A stretch of DNA of 64,000 nucleotides from Limnohabitans parvus II-B4 (GTDB taxonomy: Bacteria; Pseudomonadota; Gammaproteobacteria; Burkholderiales; Burkholderiaceae_C): assembly GCF_003063455.1 (NCBI RefSeq), contig NZ_NESN01000003.1, positions 372,001-436,000 of the forward strand, read 5' to 3'. Position 1 is the stretch's first letter. The number at the start of each line of letters is the position of its first letter. Made by a program: the position numbers and the translations under genes. Shown one piece after another: positions 61,847-64,000 of the stretch. Under the pieces are notes generated by a model. That model ran no database searches. It was not told where the DNA came from and saw only the letters and a program-made list of their open reading frames with translations.

Positions 61847-62794
61847 ATGGCCACCTTGAATTTTCTGTTTCTGGGCTTTTTGTTCCTGCTTGTAGCCTCT
61901 TTGGTTTATCTCGCCTTGAACCAATGGGCCTCCGATGATTTCGAAAAGCGTCGATTGGGCTTGGTTCAACCCAGCCGACCTGCAGAACATGCTTGGCTCA
62001 AGCGCATGCAATCGAAGATGATGGCCTTGCTTTTAAGGATGAGCCCCTGGGCTGGCACGGCGGCACCAGAAGATGCTATGCAGCCAAGCGCTTTGCAGAT
62101 GCGGCTTTTGAATGCGGGCATTCGGTCAGGTCTGGCGGTGCCGGTTTTTCTCGGCTTGAAGACATTTTTGACTTTTTTTCTGCCCGCGTGTTTCGTGATG
62201 CTGACGTGGTTGTTGCAGTTGTCGTGGTCTGAGCTGATGTTTTGGACCGGCCTCATGGCTGCGGCTGCTCTGGGGTACTACACGCCCAATGTGGTTTTGC
62301 ACCAGCTGGTCAAGAAGCAGCAAAAAATCTTGTTTCATGCCGTGCCGGATGCACTGGATTTGATGCGTTTGTGCGTGCAGGCCGGCTTGGGCTTGGATGC
62401 CGCCATTGAAAGGGTGGGGCGCGAAATGCGTTTGTCTTATCCGCAGCTGTCGGACGAGTTTGCCTTGACGGGGCTGGAGCTGCGTGCTGGATCTTCACGC
62501 GCAGAAGCACTGCGCCATCTTTCCCAGCGCATGGGTTTGCCCGATATCGAGGGTCTGGTCTCGATGCTCATTCAGGCAGACCGGTTTGGCACCAGCATTG
62601 CGGAGTCACTCGAGGTGCATTCAGATGCACTCAGAACAAAGCGCCGTCTGATTGCCGAAGAAGCTGCGGCCAAGTTGCCCATCAAACTGTTGATCCCCTT
62701 GATTTTTTGCGTTTTCCCCTCGTTGATGACTGTCCTGTTGGGGCCTGTGGTGATCAGCATCGCGCAACATTTGTTCCCCTTAGTCAATGGGTGA
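61847..62794 (+). CDS. tadC: TadC, Flp pilus assembly inner-membrane protein (T2SF domain)
   Basis: A 315-residue T2SF-domain protein. HAVPDALDLMRLCVQAGLGLDAAIERVGREM and the later LIQADRFGTSIAESLEVHSDALRTKRR block followed by two C-terminal helices (LLIPLIFCVFPSLMTVLLGPVVI) identify TadC. It starts nine bases after tadB. It completes the platform pair, yet the ATPase, secretin and CpaB/CpaE genes normally upstream are absent. Confidence 0.9.
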   Translation: MATLNFLFLGFLFLLVASLVYLALNQWASDDFEKRRLGLVQPSRPAEHAWLKRMQSKMMALLLRMSPWAGTAAPEDAMQPSALQMRLLNAGIRSGLAVPVFLGLKTFLTFFLPACFVMLTWLLQLSWSELMFWTGLMAAAALGYYTPNVVLHQLVKKQQKILFHAVPDALDLMRLCVQAGLGLDAAIERVGREMRLSYPQLSDEFALTGLELRAGSSRAEALRHLSQRMGLPDIEGLVSMLIQADRFGTSIAESLEVHSDALRTKRRLIAEEAAAKLPIKLLIPLIFCVFPSLMTVLLGPVVISIAQHLFPLVNG

Positions 62795-62931
62795 TGGTCA
62801 TCAATTCGAGACGCGCAATGGCATGGGCTGTCAGTTATGCATGTTGATGACCTCACCACAACGTGAATTTATTGACTCAATTGGCCGATACAGCGGGTCA
62901 TCCTGATCATTCTTTATGTAGGTGCTCGCCA

Positions 62932-63588
62932 ATGGTGTTATTTGAAATTTCGGTTCAAGTGTTGCTTGTTAATTCAGATCAGGTGATGACGAACCTTTTG
63001 ACCAAAGAGTTGGGGTCTGAAAATGATATTCAATTGCTCTGCGTTGCCCAAAGCCGTCGTGAAGGTAAACGGCTGATTGAAAACAAGAATTTCGATGTCA
63101 TGCTGATCGATCCCGTTTTGAAGGATGGCAATGGTTTTGATCTGATCAGTTATGCCAAAAAAATAAGGCCATTGTGTGAAGTGGTCGTTGCCGGACGCGA
63201 TGAAGGAGAAGACGCTATGCGCGCCTTCGCCTCTGGGGCGATGGGTTACGTACCTTGCACAGGTGCAGAAGGACGGTATGCCCACGCGGTCAAACAGGTG
63301 GCCTGTGGTGGGGCCTACATGACACCCCGCATGTCACGAGAGGTTCTCTGTCAATTGGAGAGCAAGTCAGCACTGGTGGATCGTCGTCGTGAAATGGAGC
63401 GACTGACGCTGCGTGAACTGCAAATTTTGAGGATGGTGGCCGATGGGCACACCAGCTTGCCTCTGGGTAGGAAGCTGGGGATTTCATGCCAGACCGTGAA
63501 TGCACACGTTAAGAATATTTTGAGAAAGTTGAATGTTCGAACCCGAGCGCAGGCGATCGCCAAAGCCTATGAGCAAGGTGTTTTGTAG
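62932..63588 (+). CDS. LuxR/NarL-type response regulator with degenerate receiver
   Basis: A 218-residue protein with an N-terminal receiver-like domain (VQVLLVNSDQVMTN to about residue 120; phospho-Asp candidate in VMLIDPVLKDG) and a C-terminal LuxR helix-turn-helix (LTLRELQILRMVADGHTSLPLGRKLGISCQTVNAHVKNILRKL, split). The acidic pair is reduced (NSDQ), and the usual Lys after the last strand is replaced (MGYVPC), so phosphorylation control is doubtful. ATG 62932 starts the receiver; an upstream GTG at 62863 is less likely. Placed after tadC, it may regulate pilus genes. Confidence 0.82.
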   Translation: MVLFEISVQVLLVNSDQVMTNLLTKELGSENDIQLLCVAQSRREGKRLIENKNFDVMLIDPVLKDGNGFDLISYAKKIRPLCEVVVAGRDEGEDAMRAFASGAMGYVPCTGAEGRYAHAVKQVACGGAYMTPRMSREVLCQLESKSALVDRRREMERLTLRELQILRMVADGHTSLPLGRKLGISCQTVNAHVKNILRKLNVRTRAQAIAKAYEQGVL

Positions 63589-63604
63589 CGAGCTTCATTG
63601 TTTT

Positions 63605-64000
63605 TTATTTCAACAATCGCCACATGGGTGGCAGCAAATCGTACAAAGCAGTGGGTTCGCGTCGAAGCCAGAAAGGGGGGGTGGGTTTTGAGGAAGATGG
63701 CACGGAAGAGGTCAGGTCGATGTCTTGCAATTGCTGCATCCAGGCGAGATCAATTTGACCGTCTGCCGTGACCCTGGCATAAATAAGCCGTAACATTTTT
63801 TCTGCTTCCAGACTGCCCGCGCTGGCCGCCATACTGTAAAGGCGCAAGGCTTCTGTGTAGTTTGCCGGAACCCCTTCACCTTTGTGTTGTTTGCGCGCCT
63901 GTTTGAGCAGTGAGTTTGCATTTGAGGCAAGTGGATGGTTTTTGACGGGTGCGTTCAGGTCGGCTGTTTGTTTAAGTCGATCCATCATGATTTTGGCATT
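63605..64000 (-). CDS. Sel1-like repeat protein, C-terminal part (start outside window)
   Basis: The frame reads in from the right edge and stops at 63605. A Sel1/TPR-like helix pair is visible in GEGVPANYTEALRLYSMAASAGSLEAEKMLRLIYARV, followed by a Ser/Pro-rich stretch and PFWLRREPTALYDLLPPMWRLLK. The codons before the first ATG (63988) remain open to the window edge, so a longer protein is probable. The gene converges with the regulator at 62932. Role unknown; a pilus-linked function is possible by position. Confidence 0.6.
   Translation of the reverse strand, partial: NAKIMMDRLKQTADLNAPVKNHPLASNANSLLKQARKQHKGEGVPANYTEALRLYSMAASAGSLEAEKMLRLIYARVTADGQIDLAWMQQLQDIDLTSSVPSSSKPTPPFWLRREPTALYDLLPPMWRLLK

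Overview
The window looks like a chromosomal segment of a betaproteobacterium of the order Burkholderiales, most likely a Comamonadaceae relative of Limnohabitans, Rhodoferax or Comamonas. The evidence is the moderately high GC content, many Bug/TctC-type binding proteins, DUF4148 and PhnA-type small proteins, and a protocatechuate 4,5-cleavage operon in the gene order known from Comamonas. The genus is an inference. No rRNA, tRNA, CRISPR array, prophage or insertion sequence was recognised.

Layout. (1) 1-5151: a minus-strand CoA-dependent aromatic acid module (thiolase, cut by the window edge; feruloyl-CoA synthetase-like ligase; crotonase), then a plus-strand amidohydrolase. (2) 5278-8425: housekeeping and unknown genes (small exported protein behind a candidate FNR box, MATE exporter, DUF4148 triple-repeat protein, PhnA/YjdM). 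(3) 8508-23940: a hexuronate/aldarate oxidation island with SMP-30 lactonase, FCD-GntR regulator, uronate dehydrogenase, KdgD, TRAP transporter, four different aldarate dehydratases, 2-oxoglutarate semialdehyde dehydrogenase and two orphan Bug proteins. Uronates would be oxidised to aldarates, dehydrated and decarboxylated to 2-oxoglutarate semialdehyde, then oxidised to 2-oxoglutarate. (4) 23969-31663: a methyltransferase with an abnormal end, a rhodanese, a TonB-like protein, a TetR-controlled ABC export system and a ChrA chromate transporter.

(5) 31818-38606: a GntR regulator, a complete LIV-type ABC transporter and VanA, followed by a stand-alone ferredoxin in the place of VanB. (6) 38736-50109: an AEC transporter, a LysR regulator and the lig/pmd operon (ligJ-K-I-A-B-C) with an MFS transporter, aroE, a Bug protein, a thioesterase and a ferredoxin. 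Most gaps in this operon contain hairpin repeats. (7) 50128-51188: a deletion scar joining a truncated CoA-transferase gene to a truncated IclR regulator gene. (8) 51347-58415: a TetR regulator, a TRAP transporter and quinate/shikimate catabolism genes. The two domains normally fused in QuiC-type 3-dehydroshikimate dehydratase are separate genes here, in swapped order. Ferulate and vanillate (regions 1 and 5) and quinate/shikimate (region 8) all lead to protocatechuate, which region 6 degrades.

(9) 58452-64000: the remains of a Tad/Flp pilus locus (TadG, TadE, a Flp pilin, TadB, TadC). A second Flp pilin gene is fused to the last ~34 codons of the CpaF/TadA ATPase gene. This indicates a deletion that removed the usual cpaB-cpaC-cpaE-cpaF block. 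A LuxR-type regulator and the end of a Sel1-like protein close the window.
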